Below are positions 16,040 to 25,568 of a stretch of DNA of 64,000 bases, one piece after another. This DNA comes from an uncultured Flavobacterium sp. (GTDB lineage Bacteria > Bacteroidota > Bacteroidia > Flavobacteriales > Flavobacteriaceae), in assembly GCA_943912855.1 (NCBI GenBank), contig CALTVC010000006.1:62001-126000 (forward strand), written 5' to 3'. How positions within the stretch are numbered: the first letter of the stretch is position 1; each line of letters begins with the position of its first letter. The translations under genes and the position numbers were made by a program. The notes under the pieces are model-generated. The model had not been told where the DNA came from. It was given only the letters and a program-made list of their open reading frames with translations, and did not search any database.

Positions 16040-18574
16040 ATGAGGAAAATCTATTCTTTGCTCTTACTGTTTGTTGGGTTTACCGTGTTTGCTCAAAATT
16101 ATGACTTCACGGTATACAATACTAACAATTCAGGTATTGTGTCTAACCACATCAGCGATGTTAAGCAAGACGCTGCTACCGGTACCATCTGGATAACTTC
16201 TACAGATGGGCTTTCTAAATTGGTAGGCAGTACGTTTACAAATTACACAACTGCAAATTCACAAATTCCTACAGAGATGCTAAAGCATATTGCTATAGCC
16301 AATGGTAAGATATGGATATCTACGTATGGAGCGGGTGTAATATCGTTTAATGGTACTACATTTACACGTTACAACACTACAAACTCGGGTTTACCAAATA
16401 ATAATTCTTATGGTATAGCTGTAGACGGTCAGGATACTCTTTGGTATGCTTCAGATTCAGGACTTACCAAGTTTAACGGTACTACCTGGACTACGTACAA
16501 CACGAATAACTCTAGCATAGGATCTAATAGCGTAACCTCTGTATTTACTGATAGCAGTAACAACGTATGGTTCTCTGCGGGTAACCTCCTTAAAAAACTT
16601 ACCGGAACTACGTTTACAAGCATAACAGATGGTGTAGAGAAAATACTTAAAGTAACTCCGAATGCTATTTATGTAGACAACTTTGATGGTTTTGCCAAAA
16701 TTGTAGGAACAAACATTACCGATGCTTACTGGACCAGCAATTCTTGCCTTGCAAGCTGCGATGTTCAGGCATTGGGTGTAGATAATAATGGTAAAATTTG
16801 GTTGGGACATACAACAGCTTGTAACGGTGGAGGTGTACAGATTTTTACAGATTGTACTACGTTTAATACACAAACCTCTGGTATGCCAAACGATTATGTT
16901 ACTTCACTACAAGTGGCTACAGATAATGCAGTCTGGGCAGGTACAGCCGAAGGTGGTCTTGTAAAAATAAGTCTTGCTGCCAGCACATGTAATCCGCCTA
17001 CGGGGCTTACCGTTAATCAGGCAGAACTTACATCTACAAGTGTTAGTCTTCAGTGGACAGCACCAACACCGGCACCAAACGGTTACCAGTACGCGTATAA
17101 TACAGAGAATGAAATAGGTGGTACAGATGGCTTTACTCAAGGCACTGCTACATGGATTGAAGGCCTTACTCCCGGTACTACGTACTACTGGTGGGTAGCT
17201 TCGGCATGCGACCCTCAGGTATGGGTGCCAGGTGGTAGTTTTACTACGCCAGCTGCAACTACCGGTTGTTTTGTAAAAGTAGCTGCAGGCGGAAGCTTTG
17301 CCCTTGCTATAAAAAATGATGGTTCGCTTTGGGCATGGGGAGTAAATTCTAATGGACAACTTGGCGATGGCACTACAACAAATAGACTTTCACCGGTGCG
17401 TGTAGGTACTGCAACAGACTGGAAAGATATTGCAGCAGGCGAAATTCACGCTTTAGCCATAAAAACAAATGGTACACTATGGGCTTGGGGAGATAATTCT
17501 AACGGAGAGTTGGGCTTAGGAAATACAACAAGCAGAACTTCCCCAGTTCAGGTAGGAACTGATTCTAACTGGATGAGTGTAGACGGAGGAACGTTGCATA
17601 CTGTGGCTGTAAAAACAAACGGTACGCTTTGGGCATGGGGTCGCAACGTTAACGGACAAGTAGGTGACGGTACGTATACCCAAAAAAATGTCCCTACGCA
17701 AATAGGTACAATTACTAGTTGGAAAAGTATAGGAGCTGGACATGTTTCATCATTTGCTATAAAAGCTGATGGTACGCTATGGGCATGGGGTGGTAATGCG
17801 AATGGTGAGCTTGGTACAGGTAATCGATCATCTACAAATGAACCTATTCAGATAGGAACCGATACTAACTGGAAAAGTGTTGATGGTGGAGCTAACTTCA
17901 CTGTAGCCACAAAAACTAACGGAGCGCTGTATACATGGGGTAGTAATTATTTCGGACAGTTAGGACTTGGTAATACTACAGATGCTATTGTTCCTACAAG
18001 AGTAGGTACTGCTTTAACTTGGGATCTTGTTTCGGCAAGTACACTACACGTTACGGCTACAAGAACCTATGGTGCTATTTTTGGCTGGGGGCTTAACGAT
18101 TCTGGCAGGGTAGGTAACGGTACTACTACAAATGTATTAGCGCCAGTATTGTTAAGAAATGTTGACGCTTGGGTGAGCATTAAAAACGGAGCGGAATCTT
18201 CTTATGCTGTAGACAGTGCCGGAAACCTATACACATGGGGTAAAAATGATCTCGGACAATTAGGGAATGGTACTACAACAAACGACGTTGATGTATATGG
18301 TGCACTACCTTGTCCTAGTCTGTCTGTAGATGACGTAACGCTTGAAGATAATCTTAAAGCATACCCTAACCCGGTAAGCAATGAGCTTCATATATCATTT
18401 ACGGAAGAAATATCATCGGTAGCGGTGTATAACATGCTGGGCCAAGAGGTTATTAAAAAAGTAATAAACGCTACCGAAGGTACAGTACAGGTTTCTCAAC
18501 TTACGGCTGGCACTTACTTTGTAAAGGTAACTTCAGGCAGCCAATCTAAAACATTAAAAGTGATTAAGAACTAA
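16040..18574 (+). CDS. Secreted multi-domain protein: beta-propeller, FN3, RCC1 repeats, T9SS sorting domain
   Basis: 844 residues with signal peptide (LLLLFVGFTVFAQ). Residues about 25-315 are repeats of the two-component-regulator-propeller kind, with recurring units such as SNHISDVKQD and GTIWITSTDGLSKL. About 320-405 is one fibronectin III domain (PPTGLTVNQAELTSTSVSLQW). About 410-755 holds roughly seven RCC1-like units, each with the core GTLWAWGxNxNGQLGDGT and spaced near 50 residues, which should close a seven-bladed propeller. The last ~75 residues (LKAYPNPVSNELHI... TYFVKV) are a type A T9SS C-terminal sorting domain, so the protein is exported through the type IX system and probably anchored at the surface. 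No enzyme motif is seen; binding or adhesion is an inference. Confidence 0.88.
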   Translation: MRKIYSLLLLFVGFTVFAQNYDFTVYNTNNSGIVSNHISDVKQDAATGTIWITSTDGLSKLVGSTFTNYTTANSQIPTEMLKHIAIANGKIWISTYGAGVISFNGTTFTRYNTTNSGLPNNNSYGIAVDGQDTLWYASDSGLTKFNGTTWTTYNTNNSSIGSNSVTSVFTDSSNNVWFSAGNLLKKLTGTTFTSITDGVEKILKVTPNAIYVDNFDGFAKIVGTNITDAYWTSNSCLASCDVQALGVDNNGKIWLGHTTACNGGGVQIFTDCTTFNTQTSGMPNDYVTSLQVATDNAVWAGTAEGGLVKISLAASTCNPPTGLTVNQAELTSTSVSLQWTAPTPAPNGYQYAYNTENEIGGTDGFTQGTATWIEGLTPGTTYYWWVASACDPQVWVPGGSFTTPAATTGCFVKVAAGGSFALAIKNDGSLWAWGVNSNGQLGDGTTTNRLSPVRVGTATDWKDIAAGEIHALAIKTNGTLWAWGDNSNGELGLGNTTSRTSPVQVGTDSNWMSVDGGTLHTVAVKTNGTLWAWGRNVNGQVGDGTYTQKNVPTQIGTITSWKSIGAGHVSSFAIKADGTLWAWGGNANGELGTGNRSSTNEPIQIGTDTNWKSVDGGANFTVATKTNGALYTWGSNYFGQLGLGNTTDAIVPTRVGTALTWDLVSASTLHVTATRTYGAIFGWGLNDSGRVGNGTTTNVLAPVLLRNVDAWVSIKNGAESSYAVDSAGNLYTWGKNDLGQLGNGTTTNDVDVYGALPCPSLSVDDVTLEDNLKAYPNPVSNELHISFTEEISSVAVYNMLGQEVIKKVINATEGTVQVSQLTAGTYFVKVTSGSQSKTLKVIKN

Positions 18575-18617
18575 TTAGTTTTAGTTACCCCAATCCTTTA
18601 AAAATGAATAATTTCAG

Positions 18618-18651
18618 ATCCCGGTTGTGTGATTACAGCCGGGATTTTTTT
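18618..18651 (+). terminator. Terminator of the RCC1/T9SS gene
   Basis: Stem atcccggttgt / acagccgggat followed by seven T. The remaining sequence to 18829 shows nothing recognisable. Confidence 0.85.
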
Positions 18652-18829
18652 GTGTAATGATTCTACCAATAAGTACTTTATATAACTTATTCTATAAAGT
18701 AATCAGCTGTAATTTTTATAAGAGGAGAATATTGGGTTCTAGATTGAAGAAGGGCTGTTTTAAAGTCTTTTAGTTAGTTGATAAAACTTCTCTTTATATT
18801 AAGGTTTTTAGTATATGTGGCATAACATA

Positions 18830-18862
18830 AAAAAGCCGGAGATGAATAACCTCCGGCTTTTT
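18830..18862. terminator. Bidirectional terminator downstream of the outer-membrane barrel gene
   Basis: Stem aaaaagccggag (18830-18841) / ctccggcttttt (18851-18862), with T-runs on both strands. Confidence 0.85.
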
Positions 18863-18892
18863 GTAAACCTAAAATGATAGTAAAATATGGGA

Positions 18893-21409
18893 TTATCCTC
18901 CCATGTATTCGTCTCCGCCACCATTATCTTGGCGTTGTTGTTCTTTCTGTTTGTCGTTCTTATTGCGGTTAAAACGGTAGGTAAGCGAAAGTGTTACCTG
19001 TCTTACACGCCATTGCATAGAACTGTATGATTCTACCTGGTACGGTATGTAAGTTTCGTTTCTCATTTTACGTGAGTTGAAAATATCCTGCACGTTTAAT
19101 GATATTGTTCCCTTATCTTTAAGGATGTCTTTGCTTATTGCCGTGTTAAGACCCGGAGTGCTAAGGCGTGTACCCTGAGCATTTTTCTGTGGAGCTTCAT
19201 AGCTGCCATTCAGTTGCCAGTCAATCTTCCAAGGCAGTGTTATTTTAGAATTCAGGCGGGTAGTCCAGGTGTACGCTGTATTATTAAAGTTTTGCGACCC
19301 TGATATTGTTTCACCAGCTTCAGTTGTGTATGAGTAGCTGTATTCACCTTGGGTTTCATTACGGAAAATGTTCAGGTTACCGTTTACCCTCCACCATTTA
19401 AATGGTGTGTAGTTAGCGTTAAACTCAAAACCTGCACGGTATTCCTTAGCAAGGTTAATAGGAGTTGTAAGCGTAATAGGAGTTCCTTCTGCTGTTTCGC
19501 CCTGTACAGTACGTACAAACTGGAAGTTATCTTGTGTAATGTTTACATATACTGATGAGTTCAGCATAAGCTTATCCCATTTTTTCAGGTAGCCAAGGTC
19601 TATGGCATGTGTCTTGCTCGGGTTCAGGTCCGGGTTACCTCTAAACAGGTTAATGTTACTCTGAAGTCCGCTAAACGGGTTAAGGAATCTGCCACGCGGA
19701 CGGTTAATACGACGGCTGTAGCTAAGACTTACGTTGCTGCTATTAGAGAACTCATAACCAAATACCGCGCTTGGAAAGAAGTTGTTGTAGCGTTTGTTGT
19801 GGTATTCATTTATGTTTAGCAGGTTAACATCTATGTTAGAGTCTTCCCAGCGTAGCCCGAACAGGTAAGAGAATTTTCCTGTTTTAGAACCGTACTGGCT
19901 ATATAGTGCATTAACTTTTTCCTTGTATTGCAGGAAGTTAGTATAGTTGGCATTGTTTTCCCAACCTGTACCTTGTAGTGTTTCGGCACGGGCATCGGTT
20001 TCAAGGGTAGAAAAACTACCACGGTAACCTGCCTCAAAACGGCTGTTTTCGCCTATAGGCAAAACATAGTCGGCTTGTACCAGACCACGTGATTCGTCCT
20101 GGTCGTTAAAGGTACGTTCGTTAGTGTTTGTAAAAGGAATGGTAGGAGCACCGCCGGTAAGCGTATTGTTTATGGTAGCATCCTGGTCTTCTATGTTTTT
20201 AGAAACCGATGCGTCAATCCTAAGTTCATGTCCGTTTTCGTTAAACTTTTTAACCAGGTTGGTGCCAAAGTTAAGGTTGCTCTCATCATCATCCTGATGC
20301 GTATAACGAAGCGATGAGTAGTTAAAACTCTGGTCGGCAAAATAATTGTCATAGTACGCCCACGTAGGACTTTCGCCTGTATTACGGCGAACGCTAATAG
20401 AGTTTGTCCAGGTTAAGGTTTTGTTTAAAAACCACTCCAGGCCAAGGCTTGCGTTAAAACCTTCGCGCTCACGCTTGTTACGGCGTTTTTCATTGGTATA
20501 GCTCGATGTTTCGTTAGTGTCTTTATCAAGGTAACGGCTGTTTGTTAGCGATTTTCCAGGGTTGTCACGGTAGTTGTAGCCCAGGTTGCTAAACATGTTA
20601 TAGTTGTCACCACGGTAGTTAAGACTGGTGCTTATGCCGTGGTTAGCAGGGTCACCCACATTGGCAACTACAGAGCCGTTAAAACCATTGGCTTTACCCT
20701 TTTTCAGGATAATGTTTACAATACCGCCACCACCTTCAGCATCATAACGAGCCGATGGATTGGTAATAACCTCTACTTTATCTACAGAGTCTGCCGGAAG
20801 CAGTCGAAGCGTTTCGGCAACGTTGCTACCAGCAAGGTTACTTGGCCTGCCGTCTATAAGTATGGTCACGCTCTGGTTACCGCGCAGTGCCACGTTACCT
20901 TCGGCATCTACAGATAATGAAGGAACGTTATCTAGTACATCACTTACGGTACCGCCTTTCACCATCATGTCGTTACCCACGCTGTATACACGTTTGTCCA
21001 GCTTGATTTCTACGGTACTGCGTTCTGCGGTAATTTCTACGCCTTTCAGTACGGTGGCGTCAGGTGCCATGGCTGTGGTGCCAAGATTAATATCGGCAGT
21101 AATTTCCTTGTTAGAAAGAACAACCGCTTTAAACGAAATAAAATCAAATTTAATGTTGTAGGTGCCCGGTTTTACATCCAGACTGTACTGCCCATTGGCA
21201 TCGGTAAGGCCACCGGCTACGGTAACATCGCCCGGGGTTTGTATAATTACATTGGCAAATTCTAAAGGTTGCTTGCTGTCCTGCTCTATGACTTTACCGG
21301 TAATTTTTACCGTAGCACCGCCTCCGCCCCTGGGGCCGGGTTGCTGCGCCAAAGCCACAAATGCCGTAAGTAGCATTGTAAATAAGAAAGATGTTTTAAG
21401 GTGTTTCAT
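18893..21409 (-). CDS. Large outer-membrane beta-barrel protein of the TonB-receptor fold (OMP_b-brl_3)
   Basis: 838 residues. A signal peptide (FTMLLTAFVALAQ) is followed by a Gly-rich linker and a CarboxypepD_reg-like domain (about 33-115, KITGKVIEQDSKQPLEFANVII). Next is a plug-like region with DVLDNVPSLSVDAEGNVALRG and ILIDGRPS, SARYDAEGGGGIVNIILKKGK, and then a ~600-residue barrel. The layout is that of the TonB-dependent-receptor-like family with outer membrane beta-barrel domain 3. It has no SusD partner, and no obvious iron or vitamin genes lie nearby, so the ligand is unknown. The C-terminus is a charged, Gln/Gly-rich tail (KEQQRQDNGGGDEYMGG), which is unlike the usual terminal aromatic strand and may be an extension past the last barrel strand. 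Confidence 0.85.
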   Translation of the reverse strand: MKHLKTSFLFTMLLTAFVALAQQPGPRGGGGATVKITGKVIEQDSKQPLEFANVIIQTPGDVTVAGGLTDANGQYSLDVKPGTYNIKFDFISFKAVVLSNKEITADINLGTTAMAPDATVLKGVEITAERSTVEIKLDKRVYSVGNDMMVKGGTVSDVLDNVPSLSVDAEGNVALRGNQSVTILIDGRPSNLAGSNVAETLRLLPADSVDKVEVITNPSARYDAEGGGGIVNIILKKGKANGFNGSVVANVGDPANHGISTSLNYRGDNYNMFSNLGYNYRDNPGKSLTNSRYLDKDTNETSSYTNEKRRNKREREGFNASLGLEWFLNKTLTWTNSISVRRNTGESPTWAYYDNYFADQSFNYSSLRYTHQDDDESNLNFGTNLVKKFNENGHELRIDASVSKNIEDQDATINNTLTGGAPTIPFTNTNERTFNDQDESRGLVQADYVLPIGENSRFEAGYRGSFSTLETDARAETLQGTGWENNANYTNFLQYKEKVNALYSQYGSKTGKFSYLFGLRWEDSNIDVNLLNINEYHNKRYNNFFPSAVFGYEFSNSSNVSLSYSRRINRPRGRFLNPFSGLQSNINLFRGNPDLNPSKTHAIDLGYLKKWDKLMLNSSVYVNITQDNFQFVRTVQGETAEGTPITLTTPINLAKEYRAGFEFNANYTPFKWWRVNGNLNIFRNETQGEYSYSYTTEAGETISGSQNFNNTAYTWTTRLNSKITLPWKIDWQLNGSYEAPQKNAQGTRLSTPGLNTAISKDILKDKGTISLNVQDIFNSRKMRNETYIPYQVESYSSMQWRVRQVTLSLTYRFNRNKNDKQKEQQRQDNGGGDEYMGG

Positions 21410-21502
21410 GAATTTTGATATAGTAAGGTTTCAAAAACGAATATTTGACGCAAAAAGCCCGCCACGGTTTAATGCGTATATCATAAAGCTTTGTTAAAAT
21501 TA

Positions 21503-21844
21503 TTAAAGGATTTCCTTCACTTTCTCCGCAGGGCGTGCTATAACGGCTTTATTACCATTAACCACAACGGGGCGTTCCATAAGTATGGGGTGCGTTGCCA
21601 TGGCTTCAATTACCTGTGCATCTGTGAGTTGTTTGCCCTGGTAATTTTCTTTCCAAATGGTTTCTTTGGTACGAACCAGTTCAATAGGAGGGATGCCCAG
21701 TTTTTGTACCAATGAAGTAAGTTCTTCTTTGCTTAAAGGTTCGGTAAGATATTTTACGGTTTCAAAAGGGATGTTCAGGGATTCAAGGAGTTGCAATCCT
21801 TCGCGCGATTTGCCACAGCGCGGGTTGTGGTATATGGTAAGCAT
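21503..21844 (-). CDS. arsC: ArsC-family thioredoxin-fold reductase
   Basis: 113 residues from the ATG at 21844; a longer in-frame start at 21874 adds ten residues unlike the family, so the shorter start is chosen. The N-terminus is LTIYHNPRCGKSREGL with Cys10 at the active site, and the C-terminal half has the family's HPILMERPVVV. Proteins of this glutaredoxin-dependent ArsC/YffB group reduce arsenate or act as general Spx-like factors. No arsenite pump or arsR regulator is adjacent, so an arsenic role is unproven. Divergent from the CPBP protease gene. Confidence 0.85.
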   Translation of the reverse strand: MLTIYHNPRCGKSREGLQLLESLNIPFETVKYLTEPLSKEELTSLVQKLGIPPIELVRTKETIWKENYQGKQLTDAQVIEAMATHPILMERPVVVNGNKAVIARPAEKVKEIL

Positions 21845-21934
21845 GTTAACGTCTTTTTGGCAAAGGTATGCCAATATCCCGACAAATTATTGTATATTTA
21901 TTTGAGCGAACCTAATACTAACAATTCTTTAATA

Positions 21935-22852
21935 ATGTACATAGAACAAGCGTACACCAGGAAATACGATTTTGTAAAATACCTGCCCTTTCCCATTTTC
22001 TTTTTTTTGCTGATGCTCATTAACTATGCCGCAACGTTGGTCATGGGTACAGATACCGACAGACTTATCCATGAAATGATAAAGCAACAGGGAGAAATGA
22101 ACGTGTTTATACAAACCGTGGCACCGTTGGGGGCGTTTTTAATTGCACTTTTAGTATGGGTAAAACTGGTACACAGGCAAAGCCTTACGAGTTTAACCAC
22201 AGCACGCCCTGCCATAAGCTGGAAACGTTTTTTTACGTCTTTCGCTATCTGGGGTGGTGTAAGCGCGGGGATGATTTGGGTAGCATACCTTACGTCTCCC
22301 GAAAATTTTCAATGGAATTTTAAACCGGAACCGTTCTTTGCGCTTTTGGGAGTGGCCATAATACTTATACCGTTGCAAACGAGCTTTGAGGAGTACCTGT
22401 TTCGTGGGTACCTGATGCAGGGGCTGGGTATAGCTACCCGCAGCAGGCTGTTTGCTGTGTTGTTCACTTCTATAACCTTCGGACTGATGCACATAGCCAA
22501 CCCCGAAGTAGATAAAATGGGACCATTAGTTTTGGTATATTATATAGGAACAGGGCTTTTCCTGGGTATTATTACCCTGATGGATGAAGGTATGGAGCTT
22601 GCATTAGGGTTTCACGCCGCAAATAACCTGGTGGCATGCCTGCTGGTTACGAGCGACTGGAGTGCCCTGCAAACGCCATCGGTACTAAAAGACCTTTCTG
22701 AACCCGCTGCCGGGTTTGATGTTATAGCGCCGGTATTTATTTTTTACCCGCTGCTGTTGTTTGTCTTTGCCAAAATGTATGGCTGGACGGGCTGGAAAGA
22801 ACGCCTTACGGCAAAAATATCGTTACCGGACAAAAGAACTTTAACCCATTAA
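21935..22852 (+). CDS. CPBP-family intramembrane glutamic endopeptidase
   Basis: 305 residues from the ATG at 21935; earlier in-frame codons run through the divergent arsC gene and are rejected. About eight hydrophobic segments. Motif 1 is FEEYLFRG (Glu152, Glu153 and Arg157), motif 2 FGLMHIANPE, and motif 3 LGFHAANN; together these are the Abi/CPBP (Rce1-like) protease signature. These inner-membrane enzymes cut prenylated or other substrates and sometimes protect against self-made bacteriocins; no bacteriocin genes are nearby. The next gene, menE, follows after 12 bp, so they form an operon. Confidence 0.85.
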   Translation: MYIEQAYTRKYDFVKYLPFPIFFFLLMLINYAATLVMGTDTDRLIHEMIKQQGEMNVFIQTVAPLGAFLIALLVWVKLVHRQSLTSLTTARPAISWKRFFTSFAIWGGVSAGMIWVAYLTSPENFQWNFKPEPFFALLGVAIILIPLQTSFEEYLFRGYLMQGLGIATRSRLFAVLFTSITFGLMHIANPEVDKMGPLVLVYYIGTGLFLGIITLMDEGMELALGFHAANNLVACLLVTSDWSALQTPSVLKDLSEPAAGFDVIAPVFIFYPLLLFVFAKMYGWTGWKERLTAKISLPDKRTLTH

Positions 22853-22864
22853 TACCACGAGATT

Positions 22865-23917
22865 ATGTATTATTACGAACCCGGGTTTGTTCATCCCGAA
22901 TTTAGGCTGAACGGACACCATCTTGGCGCTAACGAGCTGCGCGGGGTGGCCTATGATCTTATAAAGGAAGGTGCGTTGCATGAGCAGCCCATAGGCGATT
23001 TCCTGCTCGATTGGTTTGATGAAAAAGAATATGTGCAAATACGTACCAGCGGTACTACGGGTACACCAAAGCTCATAAAAATAAAGAAGGAACACATGGT
23101 AAATTCTGCTGTGGCTACGGCTGAGTTTTTTGATGTGGGTGTGCGTACCAAAGCACTGCATTGTTTGCCTGCACAGTATGTGGCGGGTAAAATGATGCTG
23201 GTACGCGCCATGATTTTAGGCTGGAGGCTGGATGTAGTGCCTCCGGGATCTGAACCGCTGGAAAAAAATACTAAGAAATACGACTTTGCTGCCATGGTGC
23301 CAATTCAGGCAGAGCGTTCGTTTGATAGGTTATCTCAGGTAAAAAAGATAATACTGGGTGGCGGTAAGGTAAGCCAGGCGCTCTCGGCAAGGTTGCAAAC
23401 GTTGCAGAGTGAAATTTGGGAAACCTACGCCATGACCGAAACCGTAACGCACATTGCTGCCAAGCGGGTAGGGGAAGTGGCTTTTACCACATTGCCTAAC
23501 GTAAGTGTTACTACAGATGCCCGCGGTTGCCTGGTAATCAGTGCGCCAAATGTTGCCGATACTACCATTGTTACAAACGACCTTGTGAGTGTTAAGGATG
23601 CCCATCATTTTGTGTGGCTGGGCAGACACGATAATGTAATTAATAGTGGCGGCATAAAGCTGTACCCGGAACAAATAGAGGAGAAGCTGTCGCTTTTTAT
23701 TAAGCGTCGTTTCTTTGTATACGGATTGCCCGATGATACCCTTGGTGAACGCTTAATCTTGGTCATAGAAGGCGAACAGCGTGAAATTACAGACGACTGC
23801 TATGTAGCCCTGGATAAATACGAAAAACCGAAAGAGGTTGTATTTGTGCCAAAATTCTCAGAAACGGGTACAGGTAAAATACAACGTGCCGAAACGCTTA
23901 AAGCTTTTCAACTTTAA
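22865..23917 (+). CDS. menE: o-Succinylbenzoate-CoA ligase (AMP-forming)
   Basis: 350 residues, the short form usual in Bacteroidetes. It activates o-succinylbenzoate to its CoA ester in menaquinone synthesis. Adenylate-forming motifs in order: P-loop RTSGTTGTPKLIKI (about 59-72), YAMTETVTH, WLGRHDNVINSGGIKLYPEQIEE and, at the end, ETGTGKIQRAE with the catalytic Lys. Substrate assignment rests on overall resemblance to flavobacterial MenE and the short N-domain; other men genes are not in the window. Its 3' end overlaps the convergent M1 peptidase gene by 20 bp. Confidence 0.85.
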   Translation: MYYYEPGFVHPEFRLNGHHLGANELRGVAYDLIKEGALHEQPIGDFLLDWFDEKEYVQIRTSGTTGTPKLIKIKKEHMVNSAVATAEFFDVGVRTKALHCLPAQYVAGKMMLVRAMILGWRLDVVPPGSEPLEKNTKKYDFAAMVPIQAERSFDRLSQVKKIILGGGKVSQALSARLQTLQSEIWETYAMTETVTHIAAKRVGEVAFTTLPNVSVTTDARGCLVISAPNVADTTIVTNDLVSVKDAHHFVWLGRHDNVINSGGIKLYPEQIEEKLSLFIKRRFFVYGLPDDTLGERLILVIEGEQREITDDCYVALDKYEKPKEVVFVPKFSETGTGKIQRAETLKAFQL

Positions 23918-25514
23918 TATAAAATTTCTTATCGGCGGGTTGAACGTCAGATAATGATGCCGCTTCGGTGGTGGTGCTTTGCCAGTTGTTAGTAGCCTCC
24001 AGGCGGATGCTTTTTCCGTTTATGGCTACTTCAATTGGCATTGTAAAATCAGGTTCATCGGTTACCCAACGGTATTGCAGGTCTTTACCTTCAAGTTTTA
24101 GTTGCAGTACGGGGATTTTGGCATAACGCAGGTATTGGTTAAATACCGGTGTAAGATTACGCCCGCTTTGTTTGTTAAAGAAATCCACTACTGTTTCGGT
24201 ATCTATGATTTGCTTTTTAAACGTAGTTGAGTAATCGTAAATCAGTTTCCACCATTTGGCATCGTCGTTTATAATATGACGCATGGTATTTAGCATCAAT
24301 GCGCCTTTAAAATACATATCGCCACTACCTTCCTTATTCACACCAAAAATACCAATGGCAGGCTTACGGTTTTGTACGCTGTAACGCTGACCGTTAATGT
24401 ATTTGATGGCCTGGTCATAGCCCTCACGGCACTCCACATACACGGTTTCGCTATAAGTAGTAAAACCCTCATGGATCCACATATCGGCTATGTCTTTACT
24501 GGTTATGCTGTTGCCAAACCACTCGTGCCCGCTTTCGTGTACTATTATGTAATCCCAACTCATACCCACACCCGTACCTGAAATGTCTGTGCCTAAATAG
24601 CCCTTACGGAATTTGTTTCCATACGCCACGGCACTCTGGTGTTCCATGCCCAGGTAAGGTGTTTCAACCAATTTATAGCCATCCTCATAAAAAGGATATT
24701 GCCCGAATTTCTCCTCAAAGCATTGCAGCATGGGTTTTACTTCCTCAAACTGTTTCTTAGCCTTTTCGATGTTACTTTTTAATACATAGTAATCTAAAGG
24801 CATGCCTTTATACTCATCGTGGAAATGCTCGTAATCGGCGATGTTTACAGTGATGTCGTAATTATTGATAGGGTTTTTCACCTCCCAATCCCAGCGGGTA
24901 TAACCATTTTTCAGGTCGGTACTACCTATGAGTTTACCGTTGCTTACGTTGGTCAGCCCGTTTGGTACAGCAACTTTAATGCTTGCACCACGATCGGGTT
25001 CATCACTTTGGTGGTCTTTTACAGGATACCAAAGGCTGGCTCCCGTGCCCTGAACCGCAACCCCTACCCAAGGTTTTCCGTTGTCATCTTTGGTAAAAAC
25101 AAATCCACCATCCCACGGCGCATTTTTAGCAATTAGTGGCGTACCCGAATACGAGAAACGCAGGGTGTATTCCTTGTCTTTTTCTAACGGTTTGTCAAAA
25201 GAAATGAATACCGCGTCGTTATCGCGTTTGTAGATGGTTTTAAATTTGTCAAGACTAACTCCATCTACTTTCATATTGGCAAATAAATCTACTTGAATGC
25301 GGCTTGTAGCAGAAGTCGCTTTAAAAGTAATATCGTTATACCCTTTTATGGTTTTCTTGTCTGGGTCTATGGTAATGTTCAGGTCGTAGCGTTGCACGTC
25401 ATAGCTGGTGCGCTCCGGGCGTAGTCCACCCTGCAGACTGTCGCGCCTTGTAAAGTTTTGTGCCGATGCCATAGTGGCTATGAATAATGCCGATACTACG
25501 AACAGTTTTTTCAT
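23898..25514 (-). CDS. Exported M1-family metallopeptidase
   Basis: 538 residues with signal peptide (FVVSALFIATMASAQ). Beta-sandwich N-domain, then the thermolysin-like domain with GMEHQSA (exopeptidase loop, replacing GAMEN), HESGHEW (zinc ligands His326 and His330, Glu327 catalytic) and the third ligand Glu349 in WIHEG. It lacks the C-terminal HEAT domain of large aminopeptidases, which is normal for the short bacterial forms. It should cleave N-terminal residues from peptides in the periplasm. The stop lies inside the menE 3' end. Confidence 0.9.
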   Translation of the reverse strand: MKKLFVVSALFIATMASAQNFTRRDSLQGGLRPERTSYDVQRYDLNITIDPDKKTIKGYNDITFKATSATSRIQVDLFANMKVDGVSLDKFKTIYKRDNDAVFISFDKPLEKDKEYTLRFSYSGTPLIAKNAPWDGGFVFTKDDNGKPWVGVAVQGTGASLWYPVKDHQSDEPDRGASIKVAVPNGLTNVSNGKLIGSTDLKNGYTRWDWEVKNPINNYDITVNIADYEHFHDEYKGMPLDYYVLKSNIEKAKKQFEEVKPMLQCFEEKFGQYPFYEDGYKLVETPYLGMEHQSAVAYGNKFRKGYLGTDISGTGVGMSWDYIIVHESGHEWFGNSITSKDIADMWIHEGFTTYSETVYVECREGYDQAIKYINGQRYSVQNRKPAIGIFGVNKEGSGDMYFKGALMLNTMRHIINDDAKWWKLIYDYSTTFKKQIIDTETVVDFFNKQSGRNLTPVFNQYLRYAKIPVLQLKLEGKDLQYRWVTDEPDFTMPIEVAINGKSIRLEATNNWQSTTTEAASLSDVQPADKKFYIKVEKL

Positions 25515-25568
25515 GATATTACTTTTATATATAAGTAGCGTAGGTTGGTAAAATGTTACGACCAGTTG

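Noticed and set aside
17270..18300. CRISPR-like or satellite tandem array
   Set aside because: The ~150-bp periodicity lies inside one open reading frame and encodes RCC1 repeats; the units differ at synonymous positions.
21791..21934. Longer N-terminus for the CPBP protease
   Set aside because: These in-frame codons lie within the divergent arsC gene and their translation does not look like a membrane protein start.
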